Shown here piece by piece: positions 19,801 through 30,500 of a DNA stretch of 64,000 nt. The translations under genes were made by a program, and so were the position numbers. Numbering within the stretch: the first letter of the stretch is position 1; each line of letters opens with the position of its first letter. The stretch lies in NCBI RefSeq assembly GCF_932526225.1, contig NC_064042.1:596001-660000 (forward strand). The letters are read 5' to 3'. The notes beneath the pieces are model-generated. The model saw nothing but the letters and a program-made list of their open reading frames with translations. It was not told where the DNA came from and did not search any database. The stretch comes from Nematostella vectensis. Its lineage: Eukaryota > Cnidaria > Anthozoa > Actiniaria > Edwardsiidae.

Positions 19801-21316
19801 TCGCTCATAATTTGAAACGCAAAGGTAATTCACGGATCAGGAGATTTACGATATGACTGCAGATCCTCACATCACTAACTTACAACAGCATATTCACATC
19901 ACCAATTTACTACAGGCTTTTTCGTCTAAATAGACAAACCTCTGCTTGAACACAAATGCCATTATTTGATAAGCTCACAAGATCAACAACTCGCGGGAAG
20001 TGCCGTAAACAATCCCAAGCATTCTTCGTGCTCTCACAGACAAATTTCTCGAATATTCGGCGCCTAGTCTGTTGTAAAATTTGATAGCTACGACTAATGA
20101 CGTCTGTAGTATTAAGCAGCTTCTATGACATCCAGCGCCTTTGATCTAACTAGTAGATCTTCGCTTCGAAAAACGATACCAATGAGAAATAAACACACGC
20201 AACGAACGACCTGGGCAAAACATTTGAACATCTAACCTGAGTATCAGGCGGAATGTTTCCGAAGAAAATGAAGAGAGGAAAAAATATTTTTTTTCAATGT
20301 TATAGAAAACGATTTCTCTGGTTCTGCTAACGCAAGGTCAAAAGCACTTTTGGAGTCCGCCATTACTCTGAGAACGAGCAGTCGACGGGACAGGGTACTA
20401 TATATAGCTGAACCAATCAGCGCGTCCCATTCGAGTACCCTTTGTTTTTTCGACCAATCTGGAGCAATGCCGGAATCCGGCATGAGAACATGCGATTCGA
20501 ACAGTACTTGTATCAGGCCCTTGTCTTGTTTCTCGCCGGCGCGATAGGAACATAGGAGGGCCTGATACTCAGGTTAGAATGACACGTGTTTGATACACAT
20601 GTTTGAAGTATGAATATCATGTGTTAAATACGCATGAAGTGTTAATATCCCGTGTTAGTGGGAATGTCACGTGTTTGATACACATGTTTGATGTGTGAAT
20701 GTCAGGTGTTTGATACACATGTTTTATGTGTTAATGACACATGTTTGATACACATGTTTGAAGTGTGAATGTCATGTGTTTGATACACATTCATAGGGAG
20801 ATGCTAGCCGCAGGCCGGAGTCGTCCTTGGCCCCAGACTCTCTTCAAACTCACGGGCGAGCGAGAAATGTCAGCCGATCCTTTACTTGAATACTTCGCAC
20901 CACTGAGAAAGTGGCTTTTCAACTACCGCATTAAAAACAACTACACGCTGGGATGGAAACAAGCCAAGAAAACAACAACAACAACAGGAGGAGTACGAAA
21001 AACGCTGACTTCTTCTACCACGGGCTCACCTGGGTCTAAAGGTGGCCATCAGGGAAAAGGAGTCTCATTTACAAAGACGGCTCTACCGAACGACGGATTG
21101 AATCTAAAAAAGCCGGATCTGAAGACGGCGCTAGAGGCGATGCAACCAAACACGGCGGCGAACTCGGCAAGAAATCGGATAGTCGAGGGGGAACTGGAAA
21201 CAAAGTCTATTATCCAGGAAGCGAAGCCCATGTTTGTCCCGAATAAGGTCAAAGATCAACTGGAATTGAGATCGGGGAAGACCTGGAAGAAAAAACCGGG
21301 AGAGAAAACTATTTGA
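13882..21316 (+). CDS. Angiotensin-converting enzyme, single domain, secreted type
   Basis: Zinc dipeptidyl carboxypeptidase of family M2. Exons: 13882-14627, 16070-16399, 16740-16963, 17483-17726, 18540-18662, 20797-21316 (TGA). The phases (2,2,1,2,2) close to 728 aa. N-terminus [19 protein letters not shown] reads as a signal peptide. Family landmarks in order: [34 protein letters not shown], the zinc site HHEMGH, the third ligand in [25 protein letters not shown] and [11 protein letters not shown]. Exon 2 uses the AG of CTTTAAG at 16068; the nearby TTTCAG is out of phase. No transmembrane helix: after LGWKQ comes a basic, Thr/Ser/Lys-rich tail of about 120 residues. The residue equivalent to human testis ACE Arg522 (a chloride ligand) is Gly here, encoded across the exon 4/5 junction. 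No gene symbol beyond the family name can be fixed. Confidence 0.95.
14641..14930. repeat. Imperfect ATC/AAC simple repeat
   Basis: About 290 bp of ATTATCACCATAACAACA-like sequence with larger repeats (AACGACATCATCA, three or four times), at the start of ACE intron 1. Confidence 0.85.
14935..15121. mobile_element. Small inverted-repeat element (MITE candidate)
   Basis: CGTTGTTGCGCGA at 14939-14951 is repeated perfectly in inverse orientation as TCGCGCAACAACG at 15105-15117, with one mismatch allowing the match to extend outward. The interior is unique and non-coding. I could not identify a clear target duplication, so the superfamily is unknown. Confidence 0.55.
15297..16069. repeat. 24-bp and 38-bp related minisatellites
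   Basis: Five 24-bp units (AGCGTCTAAGCAAACGG plus TTCTCTT) are followed by about 16 units of 38 bp. The 24-mer equals the 38-mer with 14 bases (TGTTTAGTGGTCTA) removed, so one array seeded the other. The array ends in the acceptor of ACE exon 2 (GGTTCTCTTTAAG), and every unit carries a similar GGTTCTCTTAG. Confidence 0.95.
16943..17397. repeat. 45-bp minisatellite copying the end of ACE exon 3 and its donor, about 9 copies
   Basis: ACE exon 3 ends CTTCCTAAAGGCGATG followed by the donor GTAAGAAC. The intron then repeats a 45-bp unit containing TTGCTGTACACA, CCTAAAGGCGATG and GTAAGAACT, so about 18 coding bases plus the 5' splice site are tandemly copied eight or nine times. A few units carry GGCAATG or GTAAAAAC. 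Confidence 0.95.
17880..18545. repeat. 36-bp AT-rich minisatellite ending in ACE exon 5 acceptor
   Basis: Units contain CATAGATTTGACTTTTATAG and ATATGACTTTATTT. The acceptor of exon 5 is CTTTATCTCATAG followed by ATAT, that is, the last unit of the array. Each unit thus carries TTTCATAG or TTTTATAG with an exon-like ATAT after it. About 17 units. Confidence 0.93.
19544..20576. mobile_element. 1.03-kb inverted-repeat transposon with 9-bp target duplication
   Basis: Left end TAGCCTGAGTATCAGG, right end CCTGATACTCAGGTTA, inverted repeats matching at 15 of 16 positions. It is flanked on both sides by GAATGACAC (19535-19543 and 20577-20585), which is exactly one piece of the 35-bp unit it interrupted. 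The reading frames inside are short, so it is non-autonomous. A 9-bp duplication is typical of Mutator-like elements, but I see no transposase to confirm that. Confidence 0.8.
20233..20576. mobile_element. Inner 344-bp copy within the 1.03-kb element
   Basis: TAACCTGAGTATCAGG at 20233 is the exact inverse complement of the right end of the outer element, giving a 344-bp unit with perfect 16-bp inverted ends. Both left ends are followed by related text (TGAAGAGAGGAAAAA here, CGGAGAGGAAAAA after the outer end). No separate target duplication is seen, so the outer element may be a composite or partial tandem of the inner one. Confidence 0.65.
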
Positions 21317-24300
21317 AAACCCTACCTGACTTGAGATCGGGAAAGGAGAAGAGCTTTTTTAACACACGCATGTTTTAATATGAGGACTAAGGCTATTGAC
21401 TTGATTCATTTGCGTGCATTTGCATTGAATACGGCTCATGGATAATACGATGTTTGAACTTACTTACTCACTCTGCCTATTAAAGAGCAACAGTCAATAC
21501 TTCGTACTCATCCACATTCGTTAGGCTCATCAGGGGCTCGTTTCTCAAGTGCCGCTAATCACTGGGCCCGTTAGGTTACCGGGAGAGTTTTGGGATACTT
21601 TTACGGGTGCGGAAATGCTTTTCTCAAAGCTAGCGGTAGCCTACCGTTATGAATAGATTTTATGAATGGATTGGCTGAAGAATTATTAAATTTCGATAAA
21701 AATCCTAGATTTGTCGATTTCTGCATCATCTGCAGTTTTCAAAAAAGGGAAAAAGAAAGAGAAAGAGGGAGAAAGTCTCAGAACTTCGCAAACTTGTTTA
21801 CAGCTACATATAAATGACAGCTACATACAAATGATACAAAGATTGGTTGGTTGGTTGATTGATTGATTGGTTGATAAGTGGTCTCATTATGACATAAAAT
21901 GATGTGAGCCTTGATTGCATTGGTTCACTTCTTCCGGGTTTGTGTAAAAGCATTGGAATGGTTGTCTCTCTGGATTCTGTGACACAAAATGTTACCGTCG
22001 ATATGGAGAGACGGGCCTTTTTGTTTTTACTGCTGCAATTAAGAGTTCTCGCTGGTTTTCCGGTTTCTAAATAAAGATAGGAAAGGGAGCATTTTTAAAG
22101 TCAAGCTCAACAGTGTTAGTCCCAGGGGCAGTCTCAAACTTGATGAATGGGTCAGAGTCAAAGGGAGGTTTTAACTGTCTACTAGTCGAGAATGAAAGGG
22201 GATCGAATGCTTTGAATTATGAAATACTCATTGCGCTCCCCAACAAGGGTTTATTAGCACTCGACTTTCTCGAGTAAATGATAGAAGATCTTACCATGCC
22301 CATCCAGAACCATACTCTCAGAGCATTCCTCTGTGTTTATATTAAAGTGCAACAATTTCCTGGAAAAGGCTGGACTACGGCTCGCTTGTACAAACTGCTA
22401 CTAAAATTCTTTATCCTTGTATGTCAGACTACCCTATTTTTTTTTTTGCCTATCTTTAAAGCCCATTTTGTGTACTTACAATGAACTTTATTACTTGAGT
22501 CCAAGACAAAAGACGGATTACAGTAAGTAGAGGGGCGCATTCGCGAGCCGTCAATAAGCACATGGAATGAGAAATATTTCCCTCCCCCTTGCTCTATTTG
22601 TTTGTATCGATGGCCTTTTATGGTGCATTATTGCCCGCGGGCGGGTGTTCTTGTCTAGTAATTGAGTCTGGAATGGTACATGACTGCATTATGAGACTAC
22701 TGCCAGTTGCTGCGTGGCATCGATTTTTATATCTGCGTTGTTACACTCACGTTAGATGTGTTATTTCGATAGTAATTCACAAATGTTTGACTTTTTTCCA
22801 ATATCAAATATACAGTGGTGCCGAAAGTAAAGAAATTAACATCGAAATAACAGAGGGCATAATAATGACAATCTCTAATTGAGATAATTGACAGTTTCCA
22901 TGACAACTGGTATTATTCTCTTACTCATCTTGTAAAAATATACATTGTTGACAGTTTATTTTATCGTTGTCTATGGCCTGTTTTACTTTCATAAACTCAT
23001 TAGCATTACCTGCTATATTTTGAGAATGTTGAAGCCCTAACACCCATTTTATTGTGACATACGAGCCTGATATAAATACAAATGGTATCTTGTTTACATC
23101 TAAAAATGCAGAACTCTTAGACACTTTTGGACAGAACTGTGACAAAACCAACATTTCTATTATAAAAATTAAACTATATTGGCTGTAGAGAACATAAAAT
23201 TTTTCTTCGAATTTGTAATGTATTATTCTGAATTTTGCAATCATGCATTTGGACAGGTTGTCACATATGTTTGTATAATATTAAAAAACGAGACTACCCG
23301 ACGAGTCAAGAGACTTCTGTCGAGATATCAGCTCTACTTATCTATTCTTCCACCATGCATTGCTTTGACGAGTTTATCAAAGCGTGGGAATATTCGAGAG
23401 AATTGTGTAAACTATGCTCTATTTCACCGGGCAGATATTTGAAAAGTTGAACAAAAACGTACGTCCTAGGGGTTATGATGGAAACAAACAGCGCTCAGAA
23501 AGATTATTATCGTATCTCAGCTTGCTACATTTGTAGGAAGTTGGTTTTAGAATCGCAGTACAAATATCTTTTGAAATCACTTCCAAAAGCAATCATGGAA
23601 GAATTTGTTAATGCTAAAGTTGTAAAGCCCGCTCTTATCGAAGCATGAACTTCAACGACATCGCGCCGAAAATTTATCACTCGGCGATATAAGGTATTTA
23701 TGGATGGTATGCAAAGAGGGCATTTCAAAAGAGTTCTTTATCGGTTTAGTTTCCTATCATCGTGTTTGTCATCCTTTTAGGATTCCGTCTTCTGGGTTTG
23801 TATTACATGCGTGACTGGACTTGATACCTTATTATTGAAGCGTGACAGCGAGCCGTTGGGAGTATGCAAATCATCGATCACTAGCTTGTGTCGTAAACGG
23901 TCTGGAACTCAGCATAGCTAATTCTGCGACCTGTGACCAACTGTTTGGCGCTTATAGCTATTGTTGGCAGGATTCTTTGCAAATTCTCGCCGCTTTTTCG
24001 CCGAGGAATCAGTGTTCGAGAGGGTCAGCGTCTTTAGAGAGTAAGTATTTTAGTGGTATTCTGGCCAATTCTTAAACTTCGTGCACGCATAAACGTATCT
24101 TTTGTAAAGTTGTCTTGAATTTAAGTTCTTATATGAAGCCATAGCCTCGGTAATTGTCTTTGTTATGGTATCTGTCTTTTGAAGTTTCATATAGGCGTGT
24201 GAATACCCTCAAATTCCTTCATCAGTCATCGCCGAGTTGTTGTCAAAGCAAAGCAAACTAGGCGAGTGTAGCCGTTAGCTCGCTCGATATTGATGCACGG

Positions 24301-24567
24301 TTGAAAAAAAAAGGATATCGGAAACTATCATGAAGTAGATTTTAGGCATTATATGGAATTATTATTGTTCATTTTATAGCTTGTATATCCATCGGCAAGG
24401 TGTCAAGGACGACGCGAAGAGTTCACCGTAAACACTGACTTGTGATATTTGTCAGTTTAATGGACTTGCATTCAAGAGCTTCGTCTATTTATATGCCCTC
24501 GGTGTAGACGGGTTCTTAATTGCCGCTATTTTACCCCTGGTTGTGGTTTTTTGCCAAAGTTGTCGCC
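21317..24567. other. Intergenic region between ACE and the coiled-coil gene
   Basis: No supportable gene. It includes ACE 3' untranslated sequence, a short GGTT/GATT repeat near 21844-21880, and probably the 5' leader of the coiled-coil gene. Open frames here are short and lack splice or family support. Confidence 0.5.
22070..22075 (+). terminator. Candidate poly(A) signal AATAAA, ACE gene
   Basis: AATAAA about 750 bp after the ACE stop. Position-based assignment; nearer weak variants could be used instead. Confidence 0.4.
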
Positions 24568-27500
24568 ATGAGTCAATATAAACAACAATCCAAAGCTGAT
24601 TACCGAGATTCCGAAGCAATTGGGGTTGGTAATGGGAACGCAAACGGGGCCAAAGACCCAAATAAGAACGACGAATTTGATGTGTACGAAACAAGCTCAA
24701 AATCTACGAAAGTTCAGGAAAGTCATACAACTGTGATCACTGAATATAGAAGCGAAGAACAAGACGAGTTGAAGAAAAAGTTTGAAGAGGCAAAACTTCG
24801 ACTGGTTGATTTGGAAGGGGAGCTGCGAAACACCCGGGAAAAACTCGGGAATTTGCAAGGAGCATGCGAAAGCACGGAATTGAAAATCGGATATTTGAAA
24901 GATGCTACGATCATCTACCAAGATGTGGTAAGCTCTCATGAGTACACATTCAAGTCGATCACGGAAGAAAACAGGATCCTAAGGATTCAAGTTCAGCGTA
25001 CGAAAGGCCTGGAGGAGGAACTCGAGAAAGAGAAGGACAGGAATAAAGTGCTGGAGGAACGCATTGCAGGGCTGGAGCGAGATAAAGATGACGCAGAATC
25101 TGCCATTGATCGCCTCACGACTCAGTTGACTGATTCCGAGTTGGGTTCGAACAAGTTGCGTGAGCGCGTGACAGATTTGGAAGCGGAGTGCGCGGAATTG
25201 CGTGACATGCTTGCCGCGTCTGAAGACGAGTGTAAGAAGTTGAGAGGTGACCTTGTTGACCGAGACGATCAGATTGACGCTCTGAAAGAGGAATTGGCGC
25301 GAAAACACGACGAGTGTACTATTTATGTCACGCAATCCGAGACGCTCTCCCAAGAATGCGACACGCTGAAGCAAGACAAGATCGACAATGAGCAAAACTT
25401 GTTGAAAGAAATCGAGTCGTTGAAACTCAAGTACGATGAAATAGAAAAAGAAAAAGGCGTATTGGAAAAGGAAAAAATCGAAATCTTTGACGAGTTGAAT
25501 AAGTTGGAGGAACGCTTGCAGGATTTGGAAGATCTTCAAGCGCAGCGCTTCGAGTTACAGAAGAAATACGACAGTCTCAAAGAGAAATACGAGACTCTAC
25601 GAGCGGAGAATGACGACTTTGTGGGTCAGATAAACGCCTACGTGGACCTGGAAGCGAAAGGAAGAGAACAGTTCGCAAGACTGCAGGCCAAGTATGATGA
25701 GCTTGTGGCCGAAAACGCGGAACTGACGGAAAACTGCGACTTGCTGGAGAAGAATGAAGCGAGGCTGAAAAAGGAAATTGATGACCTGCGCGCACAGCTT
25801 GCGGACAATGACGATCTGGAAAAGAACCTAGACGACATGCGAAAGCTCGAGTCTAAATACGAGCTCGTGATAATCGAAAAGGAGAAGCTAGAGAGGGAGA
25901 TCATAGTCCTCCGCGAAGTAGAGACCAAGTACAAGCTACTTGTGATCGAGAAGGAGGGACTGGAGCGGAAGCTGAAGGATGAACAGAAAGTTGTCTCCGA
26001 GCTCAAGATCAAGTTGGAAAGGTTTTCCGAAGACGGGACAGAGCTCGAGGAGAAAATCAGATCGCAGCGCAACAGGATAACCGAACTCGAGCGTCGAGTT
26101 AAAGAACTCGAGAGAGAGAAGAACCTTCTAGAACAGCAAGTGAAGACCATGAAGAACAAGTCTGATGATGATGACAAGAAAATCAAAGATTTGAACGAAA
26201 AAGTTCGCGTTCTTGAGAAGCAATTGAAGGAAAACGACGCTGAGATCCAAGGCTTGAAGGACGATAACGAAAGGTTAGAAGATGAATTGGAGGACTTGTC
26301 AACCACCATAAAGCGCGGGAGAGCGGAATACGAGCGTATTTTGAAGGAAAACGCCGAGCTTAAAGATGAAAATGAGGCTCTAAAGGCAGAGATTGACGCA
26401 TTAAAACCGAAAATTGAGGAAGAGGTTGTGGTGCAATCCGCGGCTCCCGTGGCTGCCGGCGAACCCGACTTTGACGATAAAGAACAGCTAGACATGCTTG
26501 AAAACGAGCTGAGAGAAGTCAAGCAAAAGCTAGAAGATGTCGAAAAAGAATATCAACAATACAGGGAAGAAAAGGAACCGGAGTTGAAGTCACTACGCGA
26601 CCAGGTCAAAAATCTTGGGGAACGGCTTAAGGACGCCGAGTTCGTCAAGAAGAAGCAATTAGACGACTTGAAAAAGCTACAGAAGAAATACGACCAAATG
26701 GTGGAGGACTTTGAAAAACGAATCAAGATTCTAGAGGACAGGAGTGAAGGCCAGAGGAAAGACTTGATCGATAAAGAGATTGTGATCAGTCAACTTAAGA
26801 AGGACGAGGCGAAGAACAAGATTCAGATAAAGCGCTTGGAAGACCAGCTTGCTGACAACAAGAAGGAAATGGACAAGGGGCTCGCTCTGGTAAATAAGCT
26901 CCGAGACGAGATTGCTGATCTAAAAAAGCGACTTGCTGCAGCAGACGACAATGACGAGCTGATGAAACAGAACGAGAGCCTCCGTAAGAAGGTGAGCAAA
27001 CTTGAAGACGAGGTTCGTTTCCTCAACGACGAGCTAAGGGAAGCCGACAGTTCATCGATTAAAGACACAGAGAAGCTTAATGCTGAGATTCGTGAGTTCA
27101 AAAAGAAGATAGTGGAACTCGAGAAGTTGGTCGATGATCAAGAAGAGGAGATTAAAAAGTTGGAGGATGAGTTGAAAAATGTACCGAAAGATAAAAAGGA
27201 CGGAGGCGATGGCGAATGGAAGTCGCGGTATGACATCCTGTTGATTAAGTTTGAGGGTCTTGAGCGCGAGAGAGACTCACTGAAGCGAGACAAGGACAAG
27301 TTACACAAGGATTATATCACTATTGACGACGAGCTTCAGAACGTCCGATCGCGATACACTAGGACCAAGAAACAGCTCGAAGAAACTAACATCGAGATCA
27401 ACTCGTTACGGATCCAGATCAACGAGTACAAATTCGGTGATGATGCATCTGCCCTCAAGCGTGAGATCAAGCGACTCGAAGACGCACTCGACAGAAAGGA

Positions 27501-30500
27501 GAGAGACTGCAAGGAGCACTTGAGCGAACTCGACGAATGGCGAGAGAAGTACGAGTCCCTGAAGCTGAAATACGACGAGTTAGAGTACGAAAAGGGATCC
27601 CTACATAACGAGAAGAACGCGCTGCAGAGCGAGCTCAAGACCAACGCAGAGAAACTCGCCGAGATGGAGATCAAACTGAGTCAGGGGAACAAGGACGAGT
27701 TGCGCCTGCGCAATGAGATTCAGGTCCTGAAGATCAAGATTACGGAGATTGAGCAGCGGGGTGGCGATACGGACGAGGTCGAGCGGTTGCGCATGCGCGT
27801 AGTGGAGCTTGAGAGGGAAGTTGGACGGCTGAAGAAGCTGTTGATGGATGCGAGTGATGACAACAAGTCACGTGACGCGCTACAGGGGGAGATAGAAGAC
27901 CTGGAAAAGGAGGTAAGGAACGCGCGTTTATTATCATTCTAGAAAAGTTACTTGGAAACTAACCATTTGCATAGAAGTGTTCCTTTGAAACGAACCATTT
28001 GCACAAAAAAAGTTTCTTAGAAACTAACCATTTGCATAGAAAAGTTACTTGTATAAAGTACGTTTAAAAATTTACTGTTTAGACACGATTTACAATGAGA
28101 ATTTCCATTGGAGAATTTCCATTTTTATAATATATCTGTACATTATAGTAGTGTCTACCTCTATATGTAGAATTACTAATAAGAAATACCGAGACCTAAA
28201 ATTCAACCCCGCTAAACTCAAGAGCTCGTTGTTACCAGCCTGAAACAAGTCATTTATATAAATCATCTTCGATCATCTTCGGTGAGAATCTTGCATTGTT
28301 GTGCCAAAAGCTTAACCTGTTCTCAGAACAGTCCATAAACAGGAATTCAAACTAAATCATGCTAATTCTGAGTATTTAAGGCTTGTGATGACACCAAACA
28401 ACTAATTCATGAATGCTCATAGGAATAATAAATAATTGATATCTGCGGTAACTCGAGAATCTCATTTATTTTCAAAGTGACACAAGACTGTGTTGTGTTG
28501 GTTTGAACTTTGTGAGGTTCACTACAAATAAATATTGTTTTAATTAGAGTAAATTTGCTGTCTCCTGTTTTGACAACAATTTTAACGACTTGTGGACAGA
28601 ATCTGGCTGTAGATCGGGTCAGTACTTGGTCCAGAGTGGTTGTTTCAACTGCAAATTAAAAGCTTAAAGTATGAATGTATCCACCATCAAATCATTAGCA
28701 GGTTTATGTCAGAAAAAGGTCTAAGTTAAGGTTTAAGCGGTTCCCAAAAATGTTTTTTTAGCCTCACCTTAACTGATCACGTTTAAACTCTTGTTATTTT
28801 TTCGGATGCTAGTCTGAATTTGGTCGATTCTTTCTTTAATGTGCTAGCTATTTGTACTTTTCAAATTTAGCATTAATTATCAGCGTGACTATCTCGGTAT
28901 GACATCGTTCCTATCTCGTATAAAATCGTAACTATCTCGATATAAAATCGTAACTATCTCGGTATAATATCGTAAATATCTCGGTACAATATCGTGACTA
29001 TCTCGGTACGACAGTAACTATATTGGTATAACACCGTAACTATCTCGGTCTAACATCAGGGGCGGATCTATGGGGGGCCGATTTGGCTTAAAAATAACAA
29101 GAAATATAATTAAATATACGGAAGACAAAAAAGTCCGCCCTTCCCCTTTCTTGAAACTTTTGCTTCGGCCCCCCCTTTTTTAAACTTCTGGATCCACCCC
29201 TGAACATCGTGACAAGACCGTCTCGGAAACCTGTTAGTTTCTGTGCTGTCGATTAGTTCTCAAGAATAAGTGTTAATCACGCCGCCATTTTACGCTCCAA
29301 CACAGTATCGAGTCACACAGTATCAATTTACATCGGTTAATTTAGGCGAGTAACTGATATATTATTAATCAAATACAGGGGCTCATAAGTAGGGGCAATC
29401 ATCTGCATTACATAAGTGTCACGGCGTTTCCTAGGATCAGGCTATTTTTAGACGCGCGCGCACGAACGGGCCAATCAGCTACGTTGACGTTGGTCGCGCG
29501 CGCCAGTGACGTGAGGCTGCACGCGCAAATTTCAGTTAGGAAGAATATATTTTTATCGATAATCCGTCGGTTTTGTTTGTTCAACAAAAGAATTGCAAGC
29601 CAGAATTTAAATTCGTAGGTAAAACTTGATTCATCAATGAAGAAGAGAGCAACAAAAGTCAAAGTACCGAAGAGAAAACATAGCTTTTTTGTCTGAGACT
29701 GCGCGTGCAGTTGAGCTCAGCCAAAACGTAAGCACTAAGGTCGCATCTAATTGGCTAATACGCGTGTCTAAAAAAGCCTGATCCTAGGAAACGCCCTGAC
29801 ACATATATAATACAAGAATGTGAGGAAGTTGATTGCCACTACTTATGAGCCCCTGTCAAATATTATTAATCATAATCATAGCTATTAATACTCAAATCCT
29901 AACATTACCCTTTATAGGTGATTATACTGACACACGAGATTGAGCTGAAAACGGCACGTCTCAACGAATCAAAGAAGGAAAACGAAAACTTGAAAAACCG
30001 GATAAACGAGCTAGAGAACCAAGGCGTAGCCGTGCCGATGATCCAGCCTCAGAAGATTGAGACGGTGCAAGCGGTGGTGGAGGAATCAGTGCCTCCAGTT
30101 CCCATGATCCCCGCGTGCCGCGAGACGTCAAGGCTCGTCATTGACGTGGAGGAACGCCTGGAGGAAATCGTGCTTGGCGTGTTGATCAAGAGCCGGGTTC
30201 ATCGCGTCGTGCATCGCTACCAGGGCCGCGGACGCGAGCACTCGAAACTCGACTTCACTGTGGAGGCTCTACCCGGCACCGTGCTTGTCGGTACCCCTGT
30301 GGCGGTCAAGGTTGATGCCGCGGAGACACCCTCAGTACAGAAGCCTGACCTGATAGACGGCTTTCGGGTACCGGGTTTCGAGCAAGAGGTGGAATCGCCG
30401 CTCATGGCAGACTTCAACCTATCGGCCCCGCCCAGTGTGTATCCACAGGAAGACCGCAACATCTCCCCTGTGGCGTACACCCTTCAGTCTTCGGATCTGG

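Larger units (their letters stand above)
18795..20796. repeat. 35-bp minisatellite in ACE intron 5, split by a transposon
   Basis: About 21 units (18795-19543) of GTGTTTGATACACATGTTTG plus ATGTGTGAATGTCAC, with five or six more at 20577-20790. The two parts are separated by the element at 19544-20576. Each unit holds ACACAT-GTTTG-ATGTGT, a small hairpin. The last unit runs into the exon 6 acceptor (GATACACATTCATAG). Confidence 0.93.

Noticed and set aside
20244..20483. 79-codon minus frame inside the 1.03-kb element
   Set aside because: Too short for a transposase and shows no recognised motif.
22278..24075. Several 65-100-codon frames in the ACE to coiled-coil interval
   Set aside because: No splice-phase partners, family similarity or codon bias seen.
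25638..26522. Minus-strand Ser/Phe-rich frame of 294 codons
   Set aside because: Shadow of the Glu/Lys-rich coiled-coil exon on the other strand.
29408..29662. Minus-strand 84-codon frame
   Set aside because: Lies inside the nested inverted-repeat elements and has no family match.
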